Shown here one piece after another: positions 35,503 to 46,178 of a stretch of 64,000 nucleotides of DNA. The stretch spans positions 19,885 through 83,884 of the forward strand of contig NADL03000200.1 of assembly GCA_002205965.3 (NCBI GenBank), given 5' to 3'. This DNA comes from Kappaphycus alvarezii (lineage: Eukaryota > Rhodophyta > Florideophyceae > Gigartinales > Solieriaceae). Position 1 is the first letter of the stretch. Every line of letters begins with the position of its first letter. The position numbers and the translations under genes are program-made. The notes beneath the pieces are model-generated. The model was given only the letters and a program-made list of their open reading frames with translations, searched no databases and had not been told where the DNA came from.

Positions 35503-37189
35503 ATGAGTAGCGGAGAAGATCAAGGAGGAGGATCGATGAAGATCGAAAAAGCTCACGGATACCAATTTCTACGTGTGGAAACAGAAGATTCAGCTCCTGT
35601 TGGCCTTCGCGATGTGGAACAGTATATTACTGATGGCACCGTTCCTGAAGATGAACAATCTTCCACTTACAAGGCATGGAAGCAAGGGGATCGAAAGGCC
35701 GGGCCATCATCGGCCTGTCGCTGTCCGATGATCACCTGGATCATGTGAGAGATGCTGTCACAGCCAAAAGAAATGTGGGACGCCATCTTGGAAGTTTTTG
35801 AGCGCCACACATTACTAAATAAGCTGGCGGCCCGGAGAGACTTCTACACGGTCACCATGCTAGACAATGAGAAAGTTTTGCCATACATAGGAGTGTGCGA
35901 CACCTAGCAGCTCCGCTTAAAGTCAATGGAAGTCATCATTGATGACAAGGAAATGGCTATGGCAGTTCTCAATGGTCTTCCGCAGAGGTTTCAAAATCTC
36001 ATTGTAGCGCTTGACGCTCTTGGATCCGAAGATAACACGTTCGGAGTAGAATATGTAAAAAGTCGCCTGCTCCAAGAGGAGCAACGTGCATCGATGAGGC
36101 TTACTAGAAGGCAGAATCCGCCAAGGTCTGCTCTTATTGGGCACATCCCTGAGGCAAGGCGTGTTTCGACTTTGACATGCACCAACTGTGGTCACAATGG
36201 ACACTCCGCTGCCCGCTGCTGGGGAAAGGACATCAACGGAAGGCGACCACCGCCACCTGACCGGTTCCTACGTATACAGTCACAGAAGCCTACTGCGATG
36301 ATTGCTCAAGAGCAAGAAGATCTGGAAATTAATGAAGTCGAGTACATATGTCTGATGAAAAGGTAGATAACTCTGGTATCAACATAACCTCAAACACTTG
36401 GCTTATCGACTCTGGATGCTCCGCACACATGACATATGACAAGAGACTGTTCTCCGACTACAGGGAGGTCTCAAACAGCCGCGTAGAAATGGGAACAAAA
36501 GCGTGTGCAGTAGTAGCTGGAGTCGGGACCGTCCCCATTACGCTTTTAGTGAGCGGAGTTCAAAAGTCATGCAAGCTCACCAATGTGCTGCACGTTCCAA
36601 GCTTTGCTTTTTCCCTAATCTCTGTACGTAAGATGGTCGATAATGGATTTGACGTTGAGTTCGTTCGTGACAAGTGCACTGTGAAGAGGAGTGACTGCAT
36701 CGTGGCTACTGCCACAAGTCGAGGAGACCTGTATGTGCTTGACACATGTAACGAGGTTCATTTCGGCGCACAAAGCCTCTTTGAAGACATGGAATGAAAG
36801 ATTGGCCCACGTTCACACTCAAGGAATATTGTCCATGGCTCGTAAGAACGTGGTAAGTGGACTTCATATCTCCTCTTCAGATATAACAAGAGACGCTAGC
36901 TCATCTTCTGACTGTGAATCTGTGACATGTGATGCGTGTGTGTTAGGAAAAGCAACTCGTGCTGTGATTCCTAAACAGCGCTCTGGAGGCAGGGCCAAAC
37001 ATTTGTTAGACTTGGTCCATTCGGACGTCTGCGGCCCACTCCAAGTACAGTCAGTAGGTGGTGCTAGATACTTTGTCACTTTTATCGATGACCACTCAAA
37101 CTGGAGTGTTGTCTATCCGATGAAGAGTAAAGATGAAACGTTCCATTTTTATCAGAAGTTTGCCCAATATGCCTTCACACACACTGGTC
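35503..37189 (+). pseudogene. Gag-protease-integrase, array unit 2, frameshifted
   Basis: Indels near 35,546, 35,605, 35,699, 35,766, 35,892, 35,913, 36,358 and 36,762 break it. Downstream of about 36,790 it matches the intact copies exactly, with Asn at the first integrase zinc ligand. The final frame runs to 37,245 through LTR-derived codons. Confidence 0.87.
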
Positions 37190-38849
37190 TTTTGTTGATT
37201 TGGCAAGACGATCACATGACCCCACATCGGTGCCAAACCTCATAAGAGGCATGAGGCATGTTCCACGTGTACACATGCACACGTGTCGAATGAAGGGTGG
37301 CGCTAAGGCATTCCGGAAGAAATCCAAAGTTCCCAGGGACGAAAGTACGATTTTGAGAGATCAGCGATTTAGAGGGCAAAATGTTGTTTATGGGGTGATT
37401 TTACGTAGGGTAGGGTACTATAAGTGGATGATGAGTATACTGTATGAGAGATATGCTGAGGAAAGCTATGTACACGTGTACGTGGTGGCAGTTGTGTATG
37501 TGATGTACACGTGGTACAGCTAAGAGAAGAAACCTTTTTTGTGCAGTGTTGTACACGTACTGTACTAATGCCAAATGAGGAACTGTACTTCGCACTGTAC
37601 ATCGTAATACGCAAAGTACTGTACTTCTTACTATACCTGAGTTTGTACAGTAGGAATCAATTATGGCAATATTGTCATGACTGCTAGAAAGAGGTATTTG
37701 ATTTTATATTATGTATGAGGATTCTAGTTATGATTAAGGGTTTTATCCAGCTGCATCCAAAAATCGTTATGTGATTCATCATATGTATGAGGTTTCTAGT
37801 TATGATTACGGGTTTTATCCAGCTGCATCCAAAAATCAGTTATGTGATTCCATCATACGTATGTGGTTTCTAGTTATGATATTGGTTTGTACAACTGCAT
37901 CCAAAAATCAGTTATGTGATTCCATCATACGTATGTGGTTTCTAGTTATGATATTGGTTTGTACAACTGCATCCAAAAATCAGTTATGTGATTCCATCAT
38001 ACGTATGTGGTTTCTAGTTATGATATTGGTTTGTACAACTGCATCCAAAAATCAGTTATGTGATTCCATCATACGTATGTGGTTTCTAGTTATGATATGG
38101 TTTGTACAACTGCATCCAAAAATCAGTTATGTGATTCCATCATACGTATGTGGTTTCTAGTTATGATATTGGTTTGTACAACTGCATCCAAAAATCAGTT
38201 ATGTGATTCCATCATACGTATGTGGTTTCTAGTTATGATATTGGTTTGTACAACTGCATCCAAAAATCAGTTATGTGATTCCATCATATGTATGAGGTTT
38301 CTATTATGATGAAGATTGGACGACTGCATCCAAAAATCAGTTATGTGATTCCATCATATGTATGAGGTTCGTAATTATGATGAAGATTGGACCGACTGCA
38401 TCCAAAAATCAGTTATGTGATTCCATCATATGTATGAGGTTCGTAATTATGATGAAGATTGCACCGACTGCATCCAAAAATCAGTTATGTGATTCTATTT
38501 TACGTATGACGGATTGAGTCCGTTATTTTGGCACAAGGGAATTCGTTTCCGGTAAGTCTGCAAAATAAGGTACTGTATTGATGTGTGTATTGGGCCAACC
38601 TATTTACACAAATTTGTCAACTTTGGAAGCAGTTCCAAATTTGCCCCTAATGACTGTTATCACCGGGCCAAGATCTTGAAATCCGCTCAAATGGCTCAGT
38701 TTGTGGGATTCTGTTAGTGGACGCAGTGAGTTAGAAAGTAGTTGTAGGTTGTACTTAAGGCCAGGATTTTAGAGTTCCGAGTAAATTCTGGGTAGCTAAG
38801 CCCGCAACTTCATCCGTCCAGCAAATTCCTTCACCCTCTCCGATTCCCA
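37190..38849 (+). repeat. LTR of array unit 2
   Basis: Full array-type LTR with the ACTAATGCC marker. Followed by an intact primer-binding site. Confidence 0.85.
37712..38507 (+). repeat. 72-bp minisatellite, 11 repeats
   Basis: Two alpha, six beta, three gamma; the first gamma has a TTTCTATTATGATG variant. Confidence 0.9.
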
Positions 38850-38852
38850 TTA

Positions 38853-38866
38853 GGTTATGGGCCCAG
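38853..38866 (+). other. Primer-binding site
   Basis: GGTTATGGGCCCAG, complementary to the initiator tRNA-Met anticodon arm. Confidence 0.83.
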
Positions 38867-38948
38867 TTCAACGCCGTCTCTTTCTCTGAACCCCGTAAGT
38901 CGCCGTGTGTTGCTGCATTGTTTTCTTGTCTATCTCAGTCTCTTGATT

Positions 38949-39617
38949 ATGTCTACTCGTTCCGGTAAGCTATTTGAATAATTCCATTTCTTTGCACATC
39001 GAAGTGATTCTCTTTGCACCTTTTGGTTGGTCTAAAGACTCATAATCCCAAAAGCTGTTACTGACGATCACTTCCACTTTTGTGCCTGCTTTTGCGGGGT
39101 TGTGCTAGACTCGGAATTAGCCCTGGTGCCCCGAGTGCCCAGGGCTGCGACAGTTAGGACTTTGCCATCTGTGGGGAGGACAGTTGTGGAATCGATCGAA
39201 GTACTCGAACCAGAAGGACCGCCGCCGAAGACGCTCGCGCTTCCCTCGTCTAGGGAAAGGTATAGGATCCCTCGTAAGTCAGTACCTCTGGATAAGCCAA
39301 TAAAGAAAGTTCAACGCCTCTCGGCAAAGAAAGCTAAAGCCCTCGCCGATCGAGTTGCCAAGAAGGAACTAAAGGCTAAACGAAGAGTTCCGCCGAGGAA
39401 CAAGAGGTACTGCAAGCTCTGTGATATTAGCTGCAATAGCGCACAGACATTCTACGATCACATCAATTCTAAGGGTCATAGGACTAGAGAGAGAAAAACA
39501 AGAAAAAGACCCCTAGGTGTACTGCTGTGTGATAGAGTGTTCGATTCCCACGAGGTTCTCAAGCGTCACGAGAACGGGAAGGAACACTTGAAAGTAGTTT
39601 TGTCCCAGAGAATTTAA
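38949..39617 (+). pseudogene. Zinc-finger ORF, array unit 3, altered between fingers
   Basis: Exon 1 is 38,949-38,964, the intron 38,965-39,108, and exon 2 39,109-39,617. The frame is open throughout, but an extra GA near 39,490 and a compensating change near 39,527 shift about 14 codons. This replaces the linker and the first Cys of finger 2; finger 1 and the finger 2 His pair remain. Confidence 0.8.
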
Positions 39618-39777
39618 AGAGATCCATTTGTTTGTTTGAAGCGACGTCTTTGGCCTTTGCTTTAGTCTAGAGTTTCGTGTGCTGTGTTCTTATAGAGGTG
39701 GGCTTGCCACTACAAGGGACTATCGGTCCCCGGATTGGGATCTTCGAACAGAACATTAGCACCTCTAGAATATTGCA

Positions 39778-41462
39778 ATGAGTAGCGGAGAAGATCAAGG
39801 AGGAGGATCGATGAAGATCGAAAAGCTCACGGATACCAATTTCTACGTGTGGAAACAGAAGATTCAGCTCCTGTTGGCCCTTCGCGATGTGGAACAGTAT
39901 ATTACTGATGGCACCGTTCCTGAAGATGAACAATCTTCCACTTACAAGGCATGGAAGCAAGGGGATCGAAAGGCCCGGGCCATCATCGGCCTGTCGCTGT
40001 CCGATGATCACCTGGATCATGTGAGAGATGCTGTCACAGCCAAAGAAATGTGGGACGCCATCTTGGAAGTTTTTGAGCGCCACACATTACTAAATAAGCT
40101 GGCGGCCCGGAGAGACTTCTACACGGTCACCATGCTAGACAATGAGAAAGTTTTGCCATACATAGGACGTGTGCGACACCTAGCAGCTCGCTTAAAGTCA
40201 ATGGAGTCATCATTGATGACAAGGAAATGGCTATGGCAGTTCTCAATGGTCTTCCGCAGAGGTTTCAAAATCTCATTGTAGCGCTTGACGCTCTTGGATC
40301 CGAAGATAACACGTTCGGAGTAGAATATGTAAAAAGTCGCCTGCTCCAAGAGGAGCAACGTGCATCGATGAGGCTTACTAGAAGGCAGAATCCGCCAAGG
40401 TCTGCTCTTATTGGGCACATCCCTGAGGCAAGGCGTGTTTCGACTTTGACATGCACCAACTGTGGTCACAATGGACACTCCGCTGCCCGCTGCTGGGGAA
40501 AGGACATCAACGGAAGGCGACCACCGCCACCTGACCGGTTCCTACGTATACAGTCACAGAAGCCTACTGCGATGATTGCTCAAGAGCAAGAAGATCTGGA
40601 AATTAATGAAGTCGAGTACATATGTCTGATGAACAAGGTAGATAACTCTGGTATCAACATAACCTCAAACACTTGGCTTATCGACTCTGGATGCTCCGCA
40701 CACATGACATTGACAAGAGACTGTTCTCCGACTACAGGGAGGTCTCAAACAGCCGCGTAGAAATGGGAACAAAAGCGTGTGCAGTAGTAGCTGGAGTCGG
40801 GACCGTCCCCATTACGCTTTTAGTGAGCGGAGTTCAAAAGTCATGCAAGCTCACCAATGTGCTGCACGTTCCAAGCTTTGCTTTTTCCCTAATCTCTGTA
40901 CGTAAGATGGTCGATAATGGATTTGACGTTGAGTTCGTTCGTGACAAGTGCACTGTGAAGAGGAGTGACTGCATCGTGGCTACTGCCACAAGTCGAGGAG
41001 AGCTGTATGTGCTTGACACATGTAACGAGGTTCATTCGGCGCACAAAGCCTCTTTGAAGACATGGAATGAAAGATTGGCCCACGTTCACACTCAAGGAAT
41101 ATTGTCCATGGCTCGTAAGAACGTGGTAAGTGGACTTCATATCTCCTCTTCAGATATAACAAGAGACGCTAGCTCATCTTCTGACTGTGAATCTGTGACA
41201 TGTGATGCGTGTGTGTTAGGAAAAGCAACTCGTGCTGTGATTCCTAAACAGCGCTCTGGAGGCAGGGCCAAACATTTGTTAGACTTGGTCCATTCGGACG
41301 TCTGCGGCCCACTCCAAGTACAGTCAGTAGGTGGTGCTAGATACTTTGTCACTTTTATCGATGACCACTCAAACTGGAGTGTTGTCTATCCGATGAAGAG
41401 TAAAGATGAAACGTTCCATTTTTATCAGAAGTTTGCCCAATATGCCTTCACACACACTGGTC
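39778..41462 (+). pseudogene. Gag-protease-integrase, array unit 3, two frameshifts
   Basis: Single-base deletions near 40,205 (in Gag) and 40,711 (just after the protease DSG site) break the frame. This unit keeps Glu in RGELYVL, the ancestral state, while the other seven array units have Asp. The zinc ligand is Asn as in its neighbours. It is therefore a mosaic or an early branch within the array. Confidence 0.88.
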
Positions 41463-43047
41463 TTTTGTTGATTTGGCAAGACGATCACATGACCCCACAT
41501 CGGTGCCAAACCTCATAAGAGGCATGAGGCATGTTCCACGTGTACACATGCACACGTGTCGAATGAAGGGTGGCGCTAAGGCATTCCGGAAGAAATCCAA
41601 AGTTCCCAGGGACGAAAGTACGATTTTGAGAGATCAGCGATTTAGAGGGCAAAATGTTGTTTATGGGGTGATTTTACGTAGGGTAGGGTACTATAAGTGG
41701 ATGATGAGTATACTGTATGAGAGATATGCTGAGGAAAGCTATGTACACGTGTACGTGGTGGCAGTTGTGTATGTGATGTACACGTGGTACAGCTAAGAGA
41801 AGAAACCTTTTTGTGCAGTGTTGTACACGTACTGTACTAATGCCAAATGAGGAACTGTACTTCGCACTGTACATCGTAATACGCAAAGTACTGTACTTCT
41901 TACTATACCTGAGTTTGTACAGTAGGAATCAATTATGGCAATATTGTCATGACTGCTAGAAAGAGGTATTTGATTTTATATTATGTATGAGGATTCTAGT
42001 TATGATTAGGGTTTTATCCAGCTGCATCCAAAAATCGGTTATGTTGATTTCATCATATTATGGTTTTCTAGTTATGATTACGGGTTTTATCAACTGCATC
42101 CAAAAATCAGTTATGTGATTCCATCATACGTATGTGGTTTCTAGTTATGATATTGGTTTGTACAACTGCATCCAAAAATCAGTTATGTGATTCCATCATA
42201 CGTATGTGGTTTCTAGTTATGATATTGGTTTGTACCAACTGCATCCAAAAATCAGTTATGTGATTCCATCATACGTATGTGGTTTCTAGTTATGATATTG
42301 GTTTGTACAACTGCATCCAAAAATCAGTTATGTGATTCCATCATACGTATGTGGTTTCTAGTTATGATATTGGTTTGACAACTGCATCCAAAAATCAGTT
42401 ATGTGATTCCATCATACGTATGAGGTTCTTATTGATATGAAGATTGTACCAACTGCATCCAAAAATCAGTTATGTGATTCCATCATATGTATGTGGTTTC
42501 GTATATATGAAGATTGACCGACTGCATCCAAAAATCAGTTATGTGATTCCATCATATGTATGAGGTTCGTAATTATGATGAAGATTGGACCGACTGCATC
42601 CAAAAATCAGTTATGTGATTCCATCATATGTATGAGGTTCGTAATTATGATGAAGATTGCACCGACTGCATCCAAAAATCAGTTATGTGATTCTATTTTA
42701 CGTATGACGGATTGAGTCCGTTATTTTGGCACAAGGGAATTCGTTTCCGGTAAGTCTGCAAAATAAGGTACTGTATTGATGTGTGTATTGGGCCAACCTA
42801 TTTACACAAATTTGTCAACTTTGGAAGCAGTTCCAAATTTGCCCCTAATGACTGTTATCACCGGGCCAAGATCTTGAAATCCGCTCAAATGGCTCAGTTT
42901 GTGGGATTCTGTTAGTGGACGCAGTGAGTTAGAAAGTAGTTGTAGGTTGTACTTAAGGCCAGGATTTTAGAGTTCCGAGTAAATTCTGGGTAGCTAAGCC
43001 CGCAACTTCATCCGTCCAGCAAATTCCTTCACCCTCTCCGATTCCCA
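41463..43047 (+). repeat. LTR of array unit 3
   Basis: About 70 bp shorter than most array LTRs owing to one fewer minisatellite repeat. Carries ACTAATGCC. Confidence 0.85.
41984..42706 (+). repeat. 72-bp minisatellite, 10 repeats
   Basis: Two alpha, four clear beta, one beta/gamma hybrid near 42,430-42,460, and three gamma. Several repeats have small indels. Confidence 0.88.
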
Positions 43048-43050
43048 TTA

Positions 43051-43064
43051 GGTTATGGGCCCAG
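43051..43064 (+). other. Primer-binding site
   Basis: GGTTATGGGCCCAG after the LTR end, before the zinc-finger leader. Confidence 0.83.
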
Positions 43065-43146
43065 TTCAACGCCGTCTCTTTCTCTGAACCCCGTAAGTCG
43101 CCGTGTGTTGCTGCATTGTTTTCTTGTCTATCTCAGTCTCTTGATT

Positions 43147-43812
43147 ATGTCTACTCGTTCCGGTAAGCTATTTGAATAATTCCATTTCTTTGCACATCGA
43201 AGTGATTCTCTTTGCACCTTTTGGTTGGTCTAAAGACTCATAATCCCAAAAGCTGTTACTGACGATCACTTCCACTTTTGTGCCTGCTTTTGCGGGGTTG
43301 TGCTAGACTCGGAATTAGCCCTGGTGCCCCGAGTGCCCAGGGCTGCGACAGTTAGGACTTTGCCATCTGTGGGGAGGACAGTTGTGGAATCGATCGAAGT
43401 ACTCGAACCAGAAGGACCGCCGCCGAAGACGCTCGCGCTTCCCTCGTCTAGGGAAAGGTATAGGATCCCTCGTAAGTCAGTACCTCTGGATAAGCCAATA
43501 AAGAAAGTTCAACGCCTCTCGGCAAAGAAAGCTAAAGCCCTCGCCGATCGAGTTGCCAAGAAGGAACTAAAGGCTAAACGAAGAGTTCCGCCGAGGAACA
43601 AGAGGTACTGCAAGCTCTGTGATATTAGCTGCAATAGCGCACAGACATTCTACGATCACATCAATTCTAAGGGTCATAGGACTAGAGAGAAAAACAAGAA
43701 AAAGACCCCTAGGTGTACTGCTTGTGATAGAGTGTTCGATTCCCACGAGGTTCTCAAGCGTCACGAGAACGGGAAGGAACACTTGAAAGTAGTTTTGTCC
43801 CAGAGAATTTAA
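43147..43812 (+). CDS. Two-zinc-finger protein, array unit 4 (intact)
   Basis: Reference copy. Exon 1 is 43,147-43,162; the intron is 43,163-43,306 (144 nt, GTAAGC donor, CTGAC branch-like site, pyrimidine-rich stretch, TGCTAG acceptor); exon 2 is 43,307-43,812. The 173-residue product has two fingers with C107, C110, H123, H129 and C142, C145, H158, H164. Their 12- and 5-residue spacings fit the U1/matrin class, not the classical C2H2 class (H-x3-H). A Lys/Arg-rich stretch precedes them. No signal peptide or membrane segment is seen. The exon 1 ATG is the first after the primer-binding site itself. Expression is likely from the upstream LTR, with splicing. A role in nucleic acid binding is inferred. 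Confidence 0.8.
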
Positions 43813-43858
43813 AGAGATCCATTTGTTTGTTTGAAGCGACGTCTTTGGCCTTTGCTTT

Positions 43859-43860
43859 AG
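43859..43860 (+). promoter_or_regulatory. Candidate alternative 3' splice site before gag
   Basis: A pyrimidine-rich stretch ends in CCTTTGCTTTAG 47 nt after the zinc-finger stop. No ATG occurs between this AG and the gag start at 43,973. The AG is kept in family B at 24,626-24,627 (CCTTTGCATTTTAG), also with no ATG before gag. Use of this acceptor would put gag first on the mRNA. Inference only. Confidence 0.4.
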
Positions 43861-43972
43861 TCTAGAGTTTCGTGTGCTGTGTTCTTATAGAGGTGGGCTT
43901 GCCACTACAAGGGACTATCGGTCCCCGGATTGGGATCTTCGAACAGAACATTAGCACCTCTAGAATATTGCA

Positions 43973-45657
43973 ATGAGTAGCGGAGAAGATCAAGGAGGAG
44001 GATCGATGAAGATCGAAAAGCTCACGGATACCAATTTCTACGTGTGGAAACAGAAGATTCAGCTCCTGTTGGCCCTTCGCGATGTGGAACAGTATATTAC
44101 TGATGGCACCGTTCCTGAAGATGAACAATCTTCCACTTACAAGGCATGGAAGCAAGGGGATCGAAAGGCCCGGGCCATCATCGGCCTGTCGCTGTCCGAT
44201 GATCACCTGGATCATGTGAGAGATGCTGTCACAGCCAAAGAAATGTGGGACGCCATCTTGGAAGTTTTTGAGCGCCACACATTACTAAATAAGCTGGCGG
44301 CCCGGAGAGACTTCTACACGGTCACCATGCTAGACAATGAGAAAGTTTTGCCATACATAGGACGTGTGCGACACCTAGCAGCTCGCTTAAAGTCAATGGA
44401 AGTCATCATTGATGACAAGGAAATGGCTATGGCAGTTCTCAATGGTCTTCCGCAGAGGTTTCAAAATCTCATTGTAGCGCTTGACGCTCTTGGATCCGAA
44501 GATAACACGTTCGGAGTAGAATATGTAAAAAGTCGCCTGCTCCAAGAGGAGCAACGTGCATCGATGAGGCTTACTAGAAGGCAGAATCCGCCAAGGTCTG
44601 CTCTTATTGGGCACATCCCTGAGGCAAGGCGTGTTTCGACTTTGACATGCACCAACTGTGGTCACAATGGACACTCCGCTGCCCGCTGCTGGGGAAAGGA
44701 CATCAACGGAAGGCGACCACCGCCACCTGACCGGTTCCTACGTATACAGTCACAGAAGCCTACTGCGATGATTGCTCAAGAGCAAGAAGATCTGGAAATT
44801 AATGAAGTCGAGTACATATGTCTGATGAACAAGGTAGATAACTCTGGTATCAACATAACCTCAAACACTTGGCTTATCGACTCTGGATGCTCCGCACACA
44901 TGATATGACAAGAGACTGTTCTCCGACTACAGGGAGGTCTCAAACAGCCGCGTAGAAATGGGAACAAAAGCGTGTGCAGTAGTAGCTGGAGTCGGGACCG
45001 TCCCCATTACGCTTTTAGTGAGCGGAGTTCAAAAGTCATGCAAGCTCACCAATGTGCTGCACGTTCCAAGCTTTGCTTTTTCCCTAATCTCTGTACGTAA
45101 GATGGTCGATAATGGATTTGACGTTGAGTTCGTTCGTGACAAGTGCACTGTGAAGAGGAGTGACTGCATCGTGGCTACTGCCACAAGTCGAGGAGACCTG
45201 TATGTGCTTGACACATGTAACGAGGTTCATTCGGCGCACAAAGCCTCTTTGAAGACATGGAATGAAAGATTGGCCCACGTTCACACTCAAGGAATATTGT
45301 CCATGGCTCGTAAGAACGTGGTAAGTGGACTTCATATCTCCTCTTCAGATATAACAAGAGACGCTAGCTCATCTTCTGACTGTGAATCTGTGACATGTGA
45401 TGCGTGTGTGTTAGGAAAAGCAACTCGTGCTGTGATTCCTAAACAGCGCTCTGGAGGCAGGGCCAAACATTTGTTAGACTTGGTCCATTCGGACGTCTGC
45501 GGCCCACTCCAAGTACAGTCAGTAGGTGGTGCTAGATACTTTGTCACTTTTATCGATGACCACTCAAACTGGAGTGTTGTCTATCCGATGAAGAGTAAAG
45601 ATGAAACGTTCCATTTTTATCAGAAGTTTGCCCAATATGCCTTCACACACACTGGTC
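43973..45657 (+). pseudogene. Gag-protease-integrase, array unit 4, frameshift in protease
   Basis: Gag and the CCHC knuckle are intact. A 2-nt deletion near 44,903 shifts the frame just after the protease active site (DSGCSAHM). The integrase part resumes in another frame from 44,958. Asn occupies the first zinc-ligand position. Confidence 0.9.
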
Positions 45658-45731
45658 TTTTGTTGATTTGGCAAGACGATCACATGACCCCACATCGGTG
45701 CCAAACCTCATAAGAGGCATGAGGCATGTTC

Positions 45732-45981
45732 CACGTGTACACATGCACACGTGTCGAATGAAGGGTGGCGCTAAGGCATTCCGGAAGAAATCCAAAGTTC
45801 CCAGGGACGAAAGTACGATTTTGAGAGATCAGCGATTTAGAGGGCAAAATGTTGTTTATGGGGTGATTTTACGTAGGGTAGGGTACTATAAGTGGATGAT
45901 GAGTATACTGTATGAGAGATATGCTGAGGAAAGCTATGTACACGTGTACGTGGTGGCAGTTGTGTATGTGATGTACACGTG
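45732..45981 (+). promoter_or_regulatory. CACGTG (E-box/G-box) cluster in LTR U3
   Basis: CACGTG occurs at 45,732, 45,748, 45,941 and 45,976. The third lies in the 12-bp perfect palindrome GTACACGTGTAC (45,938-45,949). Such sites bind bHLH or bZIP factors in many eukaryotes. They recur in every A LTR and, in other positions, in the B LTR. Confidence 0.5.
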
Positions 45982-46168
45982 GTACAGCTAAGAGAAGAAA
46001 CCTTTTTGTGCAGTGTTGTACACGTACTGTACTAATGCCAAATGAGGAACTGTACTTCGCACTGTACATCGTAATACGCAAAGTACTGTACTTCTTACTA
46101 TACCTGAGTTTGTACAGTAGGAATCAATTATGGCAATATTGTCATGACTGCTAGAAAGAGGTATTTGA

Positions 46169-46178
46169 TTTTATATTA
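46169..46178 (+). promoter_or_regulatory. TATA-like sequence of LTR
   Basis: TTTTATATTA lies just before the minisatellite and downstream of the CACGTG cluster, conserved in almost all A LTR copies. A transcription start within the first repeats would follow; not proven. Confidence 0.35.

Noticed and set aside
43889..43961. tRNA gene
   Set aside because: Outer stem and length are tRNA-like but there is no 7-nt anticodon loop, proper D-arm or T-arm.
45668..45991. 107-codon frame at the start of each LTR
   Set aside because: It lies in the U3 promoter region, recurs only because the LTR is repeated, and has no recognisable domain.
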